IMG/VR virus record: IMGVR_UViG_3300038307_000034
Location: 1 to 40,045 of that record
Source of the DNA: a virus
Length of the DNA: 40,045 nucleotides
Strand: one strand, 5' to 3'
Under the pieces are notes generated by a model. That model was not told the DNA's origin. It was given only the letters and a program-made list of their open reading frames with translations, and ran no database searches. Shown piece by piece: positions 32,224-40,045 of this stretch; position 1 is the stretch's first letter; each line of letters opens with the position of its first letter. A program made the translations under genes and the position numbers.

Positions 32224-32239
32224 CTTAAGTATACTTAAG
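32224..32239. repeat. Perfect 16-base palindrome CTTAAGTATACTTAAG
   Basis: It is fully self-complementary. A copy with one mismatch lies at 32025-32040, so the two flank the late promoter. An operator role is plausible. Confidence 0.75.
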
Positions 32240-32328
32240 GCGACACCTATGTCTCTTAACAGAGATTGTCAGTCTTAAGTAACCCCACCCCCCCGTAGCA
32301 ATCTCAACACAGAGGCAATTGCATAGAT

Positions 32329-32751
32329 ATGTCAGAACAAGAAGAACCTAAAGAACCTAAGCTTACCAAGTCAGGCAGGGTTGACCGTAGAACAGTACCT
32401 AAGAAGCGTACAGGTAGGCCACCTAAGGCGGCTCTTAAGAAGCCTAAGGGTATTATTGGTCGTCCTAAAGGTGATGCTGCTATCATCAACGAGTACAAAG
32501 CTAGGATGCTTGCGTCCCCTAAGTCAGCCAAAGTACTTGAGGCTATCTTTAATGCTGCCTTGAACGATGATCATAAGAACCAAGCATCAGCATGGAAACT
32601 TGTCATGGACCGTGTAGCCCCTGTAGCAGCCTTTGAGAAGGATATCACCAAAGGTAGTGCTAAGTCAGCTATACAGATTAATATCACTGGTGTAGGTCAG
32701 ACAGAGGTCTCCAATGAAGACATAAGTGATGCGGAGTACACTGTCGTATGA
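32329..32751 (+). CDS. Putative small terminase subunit
   Basis: 140 residues directly upstream of, and overlapping by four bases, the large terminase gene. The N-terminal third is basic and carries two AT-hook-like motifs (GRPPK near 32 and GRPKG near 46). The middle is helical (IINEYKARMLASPKSAKVLEAIFNAALNDDHKNQASAWKLVMDRVAPVAAFEK). It probably recognises the packaging site. The identification rests on position, size and DNA-binding features. Confidence 0.75.
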   Translation: MSEQEEPKEPKLTKSGRVDRRTVPKKRTGRPPKAALKKPKGIIGRPKGDAAIINEYKARMLASPKSAKVLEAIFNAALNDDHKNQASAWKLVMDRVAPVAAFEKDITKGSAKSAIQINITGVGQTEVSNEDISDAEYTVV

Positions 32752-34019
32752 GTGATCTACAGATTGAACTTCTGGATTGGCAAAAGAAAGTATGGGCAGA
32801 CCCTACACGCTTCAGGGTAGTGGCTGCAGGAAGACGTTGTGGTAAGTCACGACTAGCTGCATGGCTTCTAATTGTCAATGCCCTTCAAGCTGATAAACCA
32901 AACTCCCATGTATTCTATGTTGCACCTACCCAAGGGCAGGCCAGAGACATCATGTGGGGCCTATTGATAGAATTAGGTCACCCAGTAATACGCAGCTCCC
33001 ATATCAACAACATGCAAATCACCCTGATCAATGGTGCAACTATCTCACTTAAAGGTGCTGATAGACCCGATACGATGCGTGGTGTTAGCCTTAAGTTTCT
33101 ATGTCTAGACGAATATGCAGATATGAAACCAGAGGTATTTGAGGAGATCCTACGACCAGCCCTAGCTGACCAAAAGGGTTCCTGTCTCTTCATAGGTACA
33201 CCCAAGGGACGTAATCACTTCTATGACTTATACAAGTATGCAGAGCTATCTGAGGATGACCCTACGTTCTCTGCATGGCATTTCACCTCCTACGACAATG
33301 AAACCTTAGATCCTGAAGAGATCAACATTGCTAAAAAGAGTATGTCAACCCACGCCTTCCAACAAGAGTTCATGGCTTCTTTCAAGAACCAAGGCTCTGA
33401 GATGTTTAAAGAAGAGTGGTTACAGACGGGCACAAAACCTACTGGTGATGGTGATTATTATATTGCTATTGACCTCGCTGGTTTCCAAGATGTTTCTAAG
33501 AAGAAAGGAAACACAAGCCGACTAGACAACACCTCTATGGCTGTAGTTTATGTCAATGAAGATGGCTGGTTTGTTGAGAATATCATATATGGGCGTTGGA
33601 CTCTTGACGAGACAGCACGTAAGATATTCCAAGCTGTAAAGGATTACAGACCACTCTCTGTAGGTATAGAGAAAGGTATTGCCAAACAAGCTGTAATGTC
33701 ACCCCTCATGGACATGATGAAACGTCAGTCCTTCTTCTTCAGGGTGGAGGAACTTACACACGGTAACCAGAAGAAGACTGATAGGATAATGTGGGCACTT
33801 CAAGGACGCTTTGAGCATGGTCTAATAACCATCAACAAGAAGTCTAAAGAATGGCACTCACGCTTCTGTGATGAATTATTCCAGTTCCCAGACCCCTTAA
33901 CACATGATGACTTAATAGACTCGCTGGCTTATATAGACCAGTTAGCCAAGGTAGCCTATATAGGTAACTTTGAAGAACATGACGAATTTGAAACCATAGA
34001 CTTAATCAGTGGATACTAA
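32748..34019 (+). CDS. terL: Large terminase subunit
   Basis: 423 residues. ATPase: Walker A AAGRRCGKS (26-34), Walker B FLCLDEYAD (D121, E122) and coupling motif FIGTPKGRNHF. Nuclease: IAIDLAGF (D242), GIEKG (E308) and THDDLIDSLAY (D387, D391). The enzyme pumps DNA into the procapsid and cuts the concatemer. It is shorter than T7 gp19 (586) but has all domains. The portal gene follows two bases later. Confidence 0.93.
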   Translation: MSDLQIELLDWQKKVWADPTRFRVVAAGRRCGKSRLAAWLLIVNALQADKPNSHVFYVAPTQGQARDIMWGLLIELGHPVIRSSHINNMQITLINGATISLKGADRPDTMRGVSLKFLCLDEYADMKPEVFEEILRPALADQKGSCLFIGTPKGRNHFYDLYKYAELSEDDPTFSAWHFTSYDNETLDPEEINIAKKSMSTHAFQQEFMASFKNQGSEMFKEEWLQTGTKPTGDGDYYIAIDLAGFQDVSKKKGNTSRLDNTSMAVVYVNEDGWFVENIIYGRWTLDETARKIFQAVKDYRPLSVGIEKGIAKQAVMSPLMDMMKRQSFFFRVEELTHGNQKKTDRIMWALQGRFEHGLITINKKSKEWHSRFCDELFQFPDPLTHDDLIDSLAYIDQLAKVAYIGNFEEHDEFETIDLISGY

Positions 34020-34021
34020 AC

Positions 34022-36049
34022 ATGCAACTAAATGACCATAACGAGAGTACAGACCCTATTATTATCGAACAGTCCCTCATAGACTTCGTTATGACCAAGG
34101 TGAACGATTGGGGTGATTACTACGAGAATAACTATGCCAAGAAGCATGAAGAGTATTATCGCCTCTGGCGGGGTATTTGGAATGCCTCAGATGCTACACG
34201 TAAGGCAGAGAGATCACAGATCATTGCCCCTGCCCTTCAGCAAGCCGTAGAGTCTAACGTAGCTGAGATTGAAGAGGCTACCTTTGGTCGTGGTAAGTAC
34301 TTTGACATTAAAGACAATCTAGGTGACTCAGAGACTGAGGACATTCAGTTCCTACGTAACAAGCTACATGAGGACTTTGAACGTACACGTATCCGCAGGG
34401 ACATGAGTGAGTGCTTGATCAACGCAGCGGTCTACGGTAATGGTATTGCTGAGGTAGTTTTAGAAGAGATCAACGAGATGAAGCCTGCGACCGAGAAGGT
34501 CATGGGTGGTGCTATGGAGGCTGTGGGTGTTAATATCTCCAAGCGTACCGTGGTTCGCCTACGTCCCATCCTGCCTCAGAACTTCCGTATCGACCCAGTG
34601 GCCACCAATGTAGAAGAAGCTTTGGGCGTAGCTGTAGACGAGTTTGTGTCAGCCCATACGGTAGAGATCCTACAAGAACAAGGTGTTTATAAAGACGCTT
34701 ACCTAGGCAATGCCTCAGAAGATTTCAACCTAGAGCCTGATAGTGAGCTCACAGTTACTCAAGATGATAAGGTACGGCTTACCAAGTATTATGGTCTAGT
34801 CCCTACACATCTCCTTGAACAAGAACTTGATTATGATCTTGATGAAGACGAGAAGGAAGGTTACTACACAGAAGCTGTAGTTATCATTGGTAACGAAGGT
34901 ATCATGCTTAAAGCTGAACCTAGTCCTTACATGATGAAAGACCGTCCTATCGTAGCGTTCCCATGGGACGTTGTACCCAGCCGCTTCTATGGTCGTGGTG
35001 TATGTGAGAAGGGATACAACAGCCAGAAGGCTCTAGATGCAGAGCTACGCGCACGTATAGACGCTCTGGCCCTTACAGTACACCCAATGCTTGCTATGGA
35101 CGCTACACGCATCCCTAGAGGCACTAAGCCAGAGATTCGTGCTGGTAAGTTATTATTGACTAACGGTGATCCTAAAGAGATCATTAACCCATTCAACTTT
35201 GGTAATGTTAGTCAGATTACGTTTGCTCAGGCTCAGGCACTACAGTCCATGGTTCAACAGTCTACAGGGGCTGTGGACTCTTCTGGTGTTGGTGGTCAAA
35301 TTAACGGTGAAGCCACTGCTGCTGGCATTTCGATGTCTCTGGGCGCTATTATCAAGCGACATAAGCGCACTTTGATTAACTTCCAAGAAGCCTTCCTCAT
35401 TCCATTCGTATCGAAGGCAGCTTGGCGTTATATGCAGTATGAGCCTGAGCTCTACCCAGTATCTGACTATAACTTCTTAGCTACTAGCTCTCTGGGTATT
35501 ATTGCTCGTGAGTACGAAGTATCTCAGTTGGTACAGTTATTGCAGACCATGGGCAAGGATACACCTTATTATCCTATCATGCTCAAGTCTATCGTAGACA
35601 ACATGAACGTGTCTAACCGTGAGGAACTTATCGGTCTTATTGATAAGGCAGCACAGCCTACACCTGAGCAGCAGAAGGCTCAAGAAGAGACTCGACAAGC
35701 TGAATTAGCTTTCCAAGCCTCTCAAACTTCCGCACTTAACTCACAAGCTGAAGAATCCAACATGAGGGCACATAAGTTACATGAGGAAGCTCTAGCAGTA
35801 CCTAAAGAGACTGAAATAGCACGTATTAAGGCTATTACAACGAATATACAAGCAGGTGATAAGGACGATAAAGAGTTTGAACGCCGTATGCGGATATCGG
35901 AAAGCGTACTGAAGGAGCGTGAGGTGATTCTTAAGGAACGCAAAGAAGAACGTGACTCTAAACCTAACGAAGCTGAAAACGCCTTAATACAGCGCCTACA
36001 GGCTCCTGTACAGGGTGTACCTGTGGAGTCCACTACTCAGGAGCTATAA
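34022..36049 (+). CDS. Portal protein (right-end allele, complete)
   Basis: 675 residues directly after the terminase gene. Typical podovirus portal parts are visible: an N-terminal ring region (YYRLWRGIWNASDATRKAERSQIIAPALQQAVESNVAEIEEATFGRGKYFDI), a clip and stem region (DRPIVAFPWDVVPSRFYGRGVCEKGYNSQKALDAEL), and the long C-terminal charged helix (about 555-675), the barrel. It forms the dodecamer through which DNA enters and leaves. The last 108 residues differ from the partial copy at 2-475. Confidence 0.9.
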   Translation: MQLNDHNESTDPIIIEQSLIDFVMTKVNDWGDYYENNYAKKHEEYYRLWRGIWNASDATRKAERSQIIAPALQQAVESNVAEIEEATFGRGKYFDIKDNLGDSETEDIQFLRNKLHEDFERTRIRRDMSECLINAAVYGNGIAEVVLEEINEMKPATEKVMGGAMEAVGVNISKRTVVRLRPILPQNFRIDPVATNVEEALGVAVDEFVSAHTVEILQEQGVYKDAYLGNASEDFNLEPDSELTVTQDDKVRLTKYYGLVPTHLLEQELDYDLDEDEKEGYYTEAVVIIGNEGIMLKAEPSPYMMKDRPIVAFPWDVVPSRFYGRGVCEKGYNSQKALDAELRARIDALALTVHPMLAMDATRIPRGTKPEIRAGKLLLTNGDPKEIINPFNFGNVSQITFAQAQALQSMVQQSTGAVDSSGVGGQINGEATAAGISMSLGAIIKRHKRTLINFQEAFLIPFVSKAAWRYMQYEPELYPVSDYNFLATSSLGIIAREYEVSQLVQLLQTMGKDTPYYPIMLKSIVDNMNVSNREELIGLIDKAAQPTPEQQKAQEETRQAELAFQASQTSALNSQAEESNMRAHKLHEEALAVPKETEIARIKAITTNIQAGDKDDKEFERRMRISESVLKEREVILKERKEERDSKPNEAENALIQRLQAPVQGVPVESTTQEL

Positions 36050-36052
36050 GAG

Positions 36053-36598
36053 ATGATAAGTTCTGATGTTAAATTAGTTGCCATCTTTGATAATCTTGAA
36101 GCTCAGATAAAAGCCTTACGTCTTAAACATGGCAAAGATGGTGCTAGAGGCGCTGATGGTATAAGTATCAAAGGTGAGCAAGGTGATAGAGGACTTGATG
36201 GTGTAGGCCATAAAGGTGACAAAGGTGACAGGGGGTACTCAGGTACTGATGGCATCGACGGAGCTGATGGTATCTCAATCGTTGATGCTACTGTTGACTT
36301 TGATAATCATTTAGTCATTAAGTTTTCTGATGGTAATGAAGTAGATGCTGGAGAGATCCAAGGTGGCTCAGGTGGTGACCAATACTTCCGAAGTGGTAGT
36401 AAGGTTAATATAACTAATGGCGCTTCCTCTGAACATCTTCTCTACAAAAGTGAAACTATTAGTGTTGATAAAGTCTTAGATGATAATACCCTATATCTTA
36501 CTGGTTCAGACTTTATTATTGAGGATGGTATTACATTAACTATACCTCAGAGCAGTGAGCTTACAGTAGAAACTTGGGCCGCACAAAGGCAATTATAG
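36053..36598 (+). CDS. Collagen-like tail/adhesin protein 1
   Basis: 181 residues. The N terminus is helical, then a collagen-type Gly-X-Y region spans about 26-75 (GKDGARGADG ... GEQGDRGLDG ... GDKGDRGYSG), then a C-terminal beta domain. The Gly-X-Y part is expected to trimerise into a rod. It begins four bases after the portal stop, an unusual site for fibre genes, and is absent from the variant at the left end of the window. Confidence 0.75.
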   Translation: MISSDVKLVAIFDNLEAQIKALRLKHGKDGARGADGISIKGEQGDRGLDGVGHKGDKGDRGYSGTDGIDGADGISIVDATVDFDNHLVIKFSDGNEVDAGEIQGGSGGDQYFRSGSKVNITNGASSEHLLYKSETISVDKVLDDNTLYLTGSDFIIEDGITLTIPQSSELTVETWAAQRQL

Positions 36599-36607
36599 GA
36601 ATTAAAC

Positions 36608-37816
36608 ATGAGTATAAAACTAAAGAGCACTAGCGGCTCGATCACTTTATCACCTGAAGATGGCTCAGGTGACATTTCCCTTACTATACCTAGGGCTGGC
36701 TTTGCGGCAGGTAATGCTGGCCCTGCAGGAGCTGATGGGGCCGATGGAGCTACAGGAGCTGCAGGAGCTACAGGAGCTACAGGAGCCGATGGAGCCGATG
36801 GAGCTACAGGAGCTACAGGAGCTACAGGAGCTGCAGGAGCCGATGGAGCCGATGGAGCTACAGGAGCTGCAGGAGCCGATGGAGCCGATGGAGCTACAGG
36901 AGCTACAGGAGCTGCAGGAGCCGATGGAGCCGATGGAGCTACAGGAGCTGCAGGAGCCGATGGAGCTACAGGAGCTACAGGAGCTACAGGAGCTACAGGA
37001 GCTACAGGAGCTGCAGGAGCCGATGGAGCCGATGGAACCAACGGAACACCCTTACCCACGCAAACTGGCAATTCAGGTAAATACTTAACTACAAACGGTT
37101 CCACCGCTTCATGGGGAACAGTGGCCAGTGGTGGCGTTAACATCACCTCAAATGCTACAGCACCCTCAAGCCCAGCAGTGGGGGATCAGTGGTATGACAC
37201 AGCAAACGGTGTGCTTTATGTGCGTGTAACCGACGGCACAGACGCCGCTTGGTTAGACATATCTAGTGCGAATGGTACGGCGGCAGCGGCAGCGGCTGGA
37301 GGTGGTGGAGCTTGGGAAGTGATTTCAAGCACCACTGTTAGTAGTTCAGTCACTAGCATGTCTATGACGCTATCAGGGTATGACGATTACATTATTTCGT
37401 TCACAAATGTTGAGGGGAACCAGAGTTCTTACGATCTTAGTCGCTTATATTTTTCAACTGATAATGGTGCAACCTTTTCATCTAATATCCGCTATGTCTA
37501 CAAGCGCAATTATTCCATGAATACAAATACCCATGTGGCAAGTAGTCTCTCGGCAGGTTATGTACTGATGGGCGAGCACTATGCAAGTGGTGTTACCACT
37601 GGCTTTATCACACTCCGAAATACTGCGGCAATGAACCCTAAAACCGGTACGTTTAATAATGTAAGTTCAAGCTCTACCACAGATTATTGGTTTCAAGGTG
37701 CATTCGTTATACAAGAGTCATCTGTAATAGATGTAGTTAAGTTCGCTTTAGAAGGAAATAATAATGCCTCAATTACAGGCGGCACTTTCACCCTCTACGG
37801 CATTAAGAACTCATAG
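36608..37816 (+). CDS. Collagen-like tail fibre protein 2
   Basis: 402 residues. Residues 36-144 are about 36 uninterrupted Gly-X-Y triplets, nearly all GAT, GAD or GAA. A glycine-rich hinge follows ([13 protein letters not shown]), then a C-terminal domain ([22 protein letters not shown] ... [12 protein letters not shown]) that recurs in the next two genes. Likely a trimeric fibre with a receptor-binding tip. AGGA precedes the ATG. Confidence 0.8.
   Translation: MSIKLKSTSGSITLSPEDGSGDISLTIPRAGFAAGNAGPAGADGADGATGAAGATGATGADGADGATGATGATGAAGADGADGATGAAGADGADGATGATGAAGADGADGATGAAGADGATGATGATGATGATGAAGADGADGTNGTPLPTQTGNSGKYLTTNGSTASWGTVASGGVNITSNATAPSSPAVGDQWYDTANGVLYVRVTDGTDAAWLDISSANGTAAAAAAGGGGAWEVISSTTVSSSVTSMSMTLSGYDDYIISFTNVEGNQSSYDLSRLYFSTDNGATFSSNIRYVYKRNYSMNTNTHVASSLSAGYVLMGEHYASGVTTGFITLRNTAAMNPKTGTFNNVSSSSTTDYWFQGAFVIQESSVIDVVKFALEGNNNASITGGTFTLYGIKNS
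36725..37036 (+). repeat. Collagen-encoding DNA repeat array
   Basis: Tandem near-identical 9-base and 18-base units (GGAGCTACA, GGAGCCGAT, GGAGCTGCA in different orders). Such an array can gain or lose units by recombination or slippage, so fibre length probably varies. The codon choice is far more uniform than in neighbouring genes. Confidence 0.9.
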
Positions 37817-37825
37817 GAGAAACAC

Positions 37826-38719
37826 ATGGCAATTTATGATTACAGTTCAGGTGGTTTTCCAGCAAGTCCAGCCACCGATGACACGTTAGCAATGAAGGGC
37901 ACGACCTACAAATACAATGGGTCAGCGTGGGAAGTTCAAACAGGTGGCACAACGAGTTACACCTACACAGCCACAAGTGGTCAGACCGCGTTTACAGGAG
38001 CCGATACGGGCAGCAAAACCTTGGCGTACACCGCAGCATCTATCCACGTATTTCTTAACGGAGTGCTATTAGACGCGGCTGATTACACGGCAACCGATGG
38101 CACAACAGTTACGCTAGGCACAGGCGCTAGCACAGGCGACACGTTACAGGTTGTGGCTTATGGTGTGCTTGTTAGTTCTGGTGGTGGTGGTGGAACGTGG
38201 GAGGTCATACAAAGTCAAACCGTTAGTAGTTCAGTGACCAGCGTTGTATTTAACACAGGCATAACGGGTTACACACATTACAAACTACTGTTCACTTGTT
38301 ATTACTCAGGACACACGTCAGCGACAGCTATATGGGTTTCATCTGATGGAGGCTCTACTTATGAAGGTAATAGCTGGAAAGTAGCACAGACTACCGTGAA
38401 ATCTGATGGTATTGCAGCAAATAACACTGGTTGGGCCAGTAGTGGTGGTAAGCTGGGAATTAATAGATATAACCACCAATTTGCAACAACTCAGTATCTT
38501 TCCGCAGAGGTGATGTTTACGGGCTTAACAGAAGGTGTCTGGACACACGCGAATTCAGATTGCATAAACTACGTTTCAAGCACTACGGCCTCGGCTGCAT
38601 CTACCTTCGCAATCATGCCTACAACTACAGCTTATAACGCCATAAAGATTAGTGAAAGCAATTCCACTGCAACTATTGATAGTGGAACATTCACTTTATA
38701 CGGCATTAAAAATTCATAG
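37826..38719 (+). CDS. Tail fibre / adhesin paralogue 3
   Basis: 297 residues. The N-terminal domain (TTSYTYTATSGQTAFTGADTGSKTLAYTAASIHVFLNGVLLDAADYTAT) is a small beta domain frequent in marine phage fibres. A Gly-rich hinge and a C-terminal domain ([20 protein letters not shown] ... [11 protein letters not shown]) follow, related to those of both neighbours. The flanking DNA (TACGGCATTAAGAACTCATAGGAG and similar) is also repeated, which indicates gene duplication. Confidence 0.8.
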   Translation: MAIYDYSSGGFPASPATDDTLAMKGTTYKYNGSAWEVQTGGTTSYTYTATSGQTAFTGADTGSKTLAYTAASIHVFLNGVLLDAADYTATDGTTVTLGTGASTGDTLQVVAYGVLVSSGGGGGTWEVIQSQTVSSSVTSVVFNTGITGYTHYKLLFTCYYSGHTSATAIWVSSDGGSTYEGNSWKVAQTTVKSDGIAANNTGWASSGGKLGINRYNHQFATTQYLSAEVMFTGLTEGVWTHANSDCINYVSSTTASAASTFAIMPTTTAYNAIKISESNSTATIDSGTFTLYGIKNS

Positions 38720-38728
38720 GAGAAAACA

Positions 38729-39337
38729 ATGAGCAAATCAAGAGACTTAGCAGCACTCCTAGATACCAGCGGTGACGTTGTAGCAGGAGCTTTGGATAAC
38801 GCTGGAGGCGGTGGCGGTGCTTGGACTGAGATTTCATCGAGTACAGTGTCATCTGCTGTATCAGAAGTGGAGTTTACGCTATCGGGCTATTCCGTCTATA
38901 AAGTAATATTTTGGGACTTGAATTGGGGGTCAAATGAAAATGGCATAACTGTTCAATTCACAGTCGGCTCAACAGGAACATACAGCGAATCCGTAGTGTA
39001 TATGAACCATCGAAACGGTGGAATGAACGGTTCAAGTAACCATAGTGGTTACGGAAATTCTAGCACAAGGTGGACGACTTGGGGCGGCTACAAGGCCGCA
39101 TCAACTAACGGCACTGGGTCAGGCGAACTGACCATATATAATGCCGTAGGTATGCCTAATCTCCGGATGGAGAGTGCCCATTTAGATGATTCAGGCTCAG
39201 TGGGTATAGGCACTAGTTCTGGGTGGGCTAGGCTAGAATCCCCATCTTCTACCGCCACCATCGGAAAAGTAAAATTCTCAGGTGATCAGTCTGACAATTT
39301 TGCATCGGGTACCTTTACCCTCTTAGGCTTAAATTAA
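38729..39337 (+). CDS. Tail fibre / adhesin paralogue 4
   Basis: 202 residues: a short N terminus (MSKSRDLAALLDTSGDVVAGALDNA), a Gly hinge (GGGGGAW) and a C-terminal domain (SSTVSSAVSEVEFTLSGYSVY ... FASGTFTLLGLN) in the same family as the two genes before. It lacks a shaft and may be an interchangeable tip or a cap. A related ribosome site (AGGAGAAAAC) precedes the ATG. Confidence 0.75.
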   Translation: MSKSRDLAALLDTSGDVVAGALDNAGGGGGAWTEISSSTVSSAVSEVEFTLSGYSVYKVIFWDLNWGSNENGITVQFTVGSTGTYSESVVYMNHRNGGMNGSSNHSGYGNSSTRWTTWGGYKAASTNGTGSGELTIYNAVGMPNLRMESAHLDDSGSVGIGTSSGWARLESPSSTATIGKVKFSGDQSDNFASGTFTLLGLN

Positions 39338-39354
39338 AACTGGAGCAACACAAA

Positions 39355-39600
39355 ATGAGTACAAATATTTTTAAATTAGTCAATGGTGAGCGCATCGAAT
39401 TGACGGAAGAAGAAAACAACCAGCGCCTAGCAGACGGTGCAGCAGCACAGGCAGAGCTTGAAGCAAGGGCGTGGCTTGATGGTCGTCTAAGCGAGTACCC
39501 TGCAATAGCAGAGCAGCTTGATAACATTTACCATAATGGCATTGTCGCGTGGGCAGCGGATATTAAGGTTATTAAAGATAAATACCCAAAGCCTAGTTAA
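39355..39600 (+). CDS. Fibre-associated XkdW-like protein
   Basis: 81 residues: MSTNIFKLVNGERIELTEEENNQR then LSEYPAIAEQLDNIYHNGIVAWAADIKVIKDKYPKPS. The end 'YP.I..QLD.IYH.G...W...I..IK.KYPKP' is a common small domain encoded after phage fibre genes, thought to help fibre assembly or attachment. GGAG lies upstream of the ATG. Confidence 0.75.
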   Translation: MSTNIFKLVNGERIELTEEENNQRLADGAAAQAELEARAWLDGRLSEYPAIAEQLDNIYHNGIVAWAADIKVIKDKYPKPS

Positions 39601-39609
39601 GGAGATATA

Positions 39610-39759
39610 ATGGTATCCCACAGAGACTTACAGAATGTAGTTGAGCAGATTAATCAGAGCTATGCTACCTTATTACAGAAGGTGGAAGTATTGGAGGCTC
39701 AAGTATTGAGTTTATCAGTACCTACCACAAAAACAACCAAAAGTAAAGAAAAATCTTGA
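39610..39759 (+). CDS. Small coiled-coil protein (right allele)
   Basis: 49 residues starting MVSHRDLQNVVEQINQSYAT and ending TTKTTKSKEKS, homologous to 351-512. GGAG is upstream. Here it follows the adhesin cassette and does not overlap the portal gene. The TGA stop again lies in the next -35 hexamer. Confidence 0.75.
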   Translation: MVSHRDLQNVVEQINQSYATLLQKVEVLEAQVLSLSVPTTKTTKSKEKS

Positions 39760-39784
39760 CTTTTATGTGAAATTATGTTATAAT
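39756..39784 (+). promoter_or_regulatory. Sigma70 promoter for head genes (right copy)
   Basis: TTGACT (39756-39761) and TATAAT (39779-39784), 17-base spacer, the same as 509-537 apart from one spacer base. Confidence 0.85.
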
Positions 39785-39795
39785 AGGTAGTATAT

Positions 39796-40045
39796 ATGAC
39801 AGACAATGAATTAGAACTGTACTTCAGGAACATGAACGAGCTATTCCGTACTAAAGGATGGTTATCATTACTTGAAGAGATGCGGCTCAATATCCCTCTC
39901 ATTAACTCCGTAGAGAAGACCAAAGACGAGGCTGACCTAAACTTCCGTAAGGGTCAGTTGAACATCATAGGTACTTTACTTAATCTAGAAGAGACTACAC
40001 GTATTGGACAAGAGGCCTCACAAGAGACCCCTGAGGACGATTACG
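39796..40045 (+). CDS. Head-region protein, truncated by window end (right copy)
   Basis: The first 83 codons of the same gene as 549-809. It differs from that copy at only a few bases, and the coding sequence is cut by the end of the window. It marks the wrap-around of the contig. Confidence 0.85.
   Translation, partial: MTDNELELYFRNMNELFRTKGWLSLLEEMRLNIPLINSVEKTKDEADLNFRKGQLNIIGTLLNLEETTRIGQEASQETPEDDY

Larger units (their letters stand above)
30998..32328. other. Gene-free divergent region: putative replication origin and control region
   Basis: About 1.3 kb without convincing genes, between the leftward early genes and the rightward terminase/late genes. In order it holds two 19-base repeats, three iteron-like dyads, nine DnaA boxes, two tandem dyads, a tandem 29-base repeat, a rightward sigma70 promoter, long nested inverted repeats, a perfect 16-base palindrome and a C-rich tract just before the terminase gene. 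The bases after about 31840 are AT-rich. Taken together this is the usual layout of a DnaA-dependent origin. It could also contain the packaging signal, because it adjoins the terminase genes. Both roles are inferred. Confidence 0.75.

Noticed and set aside
30998-32328. CRISPR array in the repeat-rich region
   Set aside because: The repeats are few, of different kinds and not regularly spaced with unique spacers, and no cas genes are present.
30998-32328. tRNA genes in the gene-free region
   Set aside because: No cloverleaf-compatible sequence with a T-loop (GGTTCRA) was seen by eye.
32304-32531. 75-codon minus-strand ORF opposite the small terminase gene
   Set aside because: It overlaps a well-supported gene with a clear family pattern and has no ribosome site.
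36547-37146. Long minus-strand ORF rich in Ala-Pro-Val/Ser repeats, and a plus-strand ORF rich in Leu-Gln-Glu, across the collagen array
   Set aside because: Both are by-products of the 9-base repeat that encodes Gly-X-Y in the main frame; neither has a ribosome site or sense outside the repeat.
1-40045. Simple T7-style identical direct terminal repeats
   Set aside because: The two ends are not identical: 115-475 differs from the right copy and lacks the adhesin cassette.
1-40045. Phage RNA polymerase, integrase or lysogeny repressor
   Set aside because: No protein with single-subunit RNA polymerase, tyrosine/serine recombinase or CI-like features was found; the genome reads as lytic and dependent on host RNA polymerase.

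Overview
The window is almost entirely a lytic tailed bacteriophage (podovirus-type) genome of roughly 35.6-39.2 kb, presented as one linear contig. It combines a T7-like replication set with T7/P22-like head, connector and internal virion genes. The replication set is a family A DNA polymerase with 3'-5' exonuclease, a primase-helicase, a gp2.5-like ssDNA-binding protein, a gp6-like exonuclease and a gp3-like endonuclease. No single-subunit RNA polymerase gene is present. That gene content, together with a B12-dependent (class II) ribonucleotide reductase, ThyX and a glutaredoxin, resembles the RNAP-less marine podoviruses of the SIO1/VpV262/cobavirus kind (Zobellviridae). The assignment is inferred from gene content; no search was run. 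Near-consensus sigma70 promoters indicate transcription by the RNA polymerase of a bacterial, probably marine proteobacterial, host.

Layout: (1) 1-17559, plus strand: portal C-terminal fragment, small genes, scaffold, major capsid, intrinsic terminator, long tail fibre, further fibre genes, small membrane proteins and a 3-TM holin, connector and nozzle proteins, a short fibre and four internal virion/ejection proteins. (2) 17573-17606: bidirectional terminator where the two transcription units converge. (3) 17616-30997, minus strand: nucleotide metabolism, lysozyme, nucleases, polymerase, SleB-type hydrolase, primase-helicase and SSB, preceded by a run of very small genes. Many of these are joined by TAATG or ATGA stop-start overlaps. 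(4) 30998-32328: a gene-free divergent region of 1.3 kb. It holds nine perfect DnaA boxes (TTATCCACA), three TGCAC...GTGCA iterons, tandem dyads, direct repeats, long palindromes and a rightward sigma70 promoter. It looks like a replication origin and control region. (5) 32329-40045, plus strand: small and large terminase, portal, then a 3.5 kb collagen/adhesin cassette, then small genes that repeat those at the window start.

The two ends overlap. Bases 1-114 equal 35614-35727, and 476-798 match 39723-40045 with only a few differences. Between these blocks the two copies are different alleles: the left copy has a diverged portal tail and lacks the adhesin cassette. The contig therefore seems to be a circularly permuted or circular assembly that captured two population variants of one locus. 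Closing through the left copy gives 35613 bp and through the right copy 39247 bp.

How the genes fit together: leftward early/middle genes convert host nucleotides to dNTPs, degrade and replicate DNA, and carry two lytic enzymes. Rightward late genes package DNA, build the virion and provide the holin. The most striking signals are the DnaA-box cluster in a phage that carries its own replisome, and the exchangeable adhesin cassette with three related C-terminal domains.
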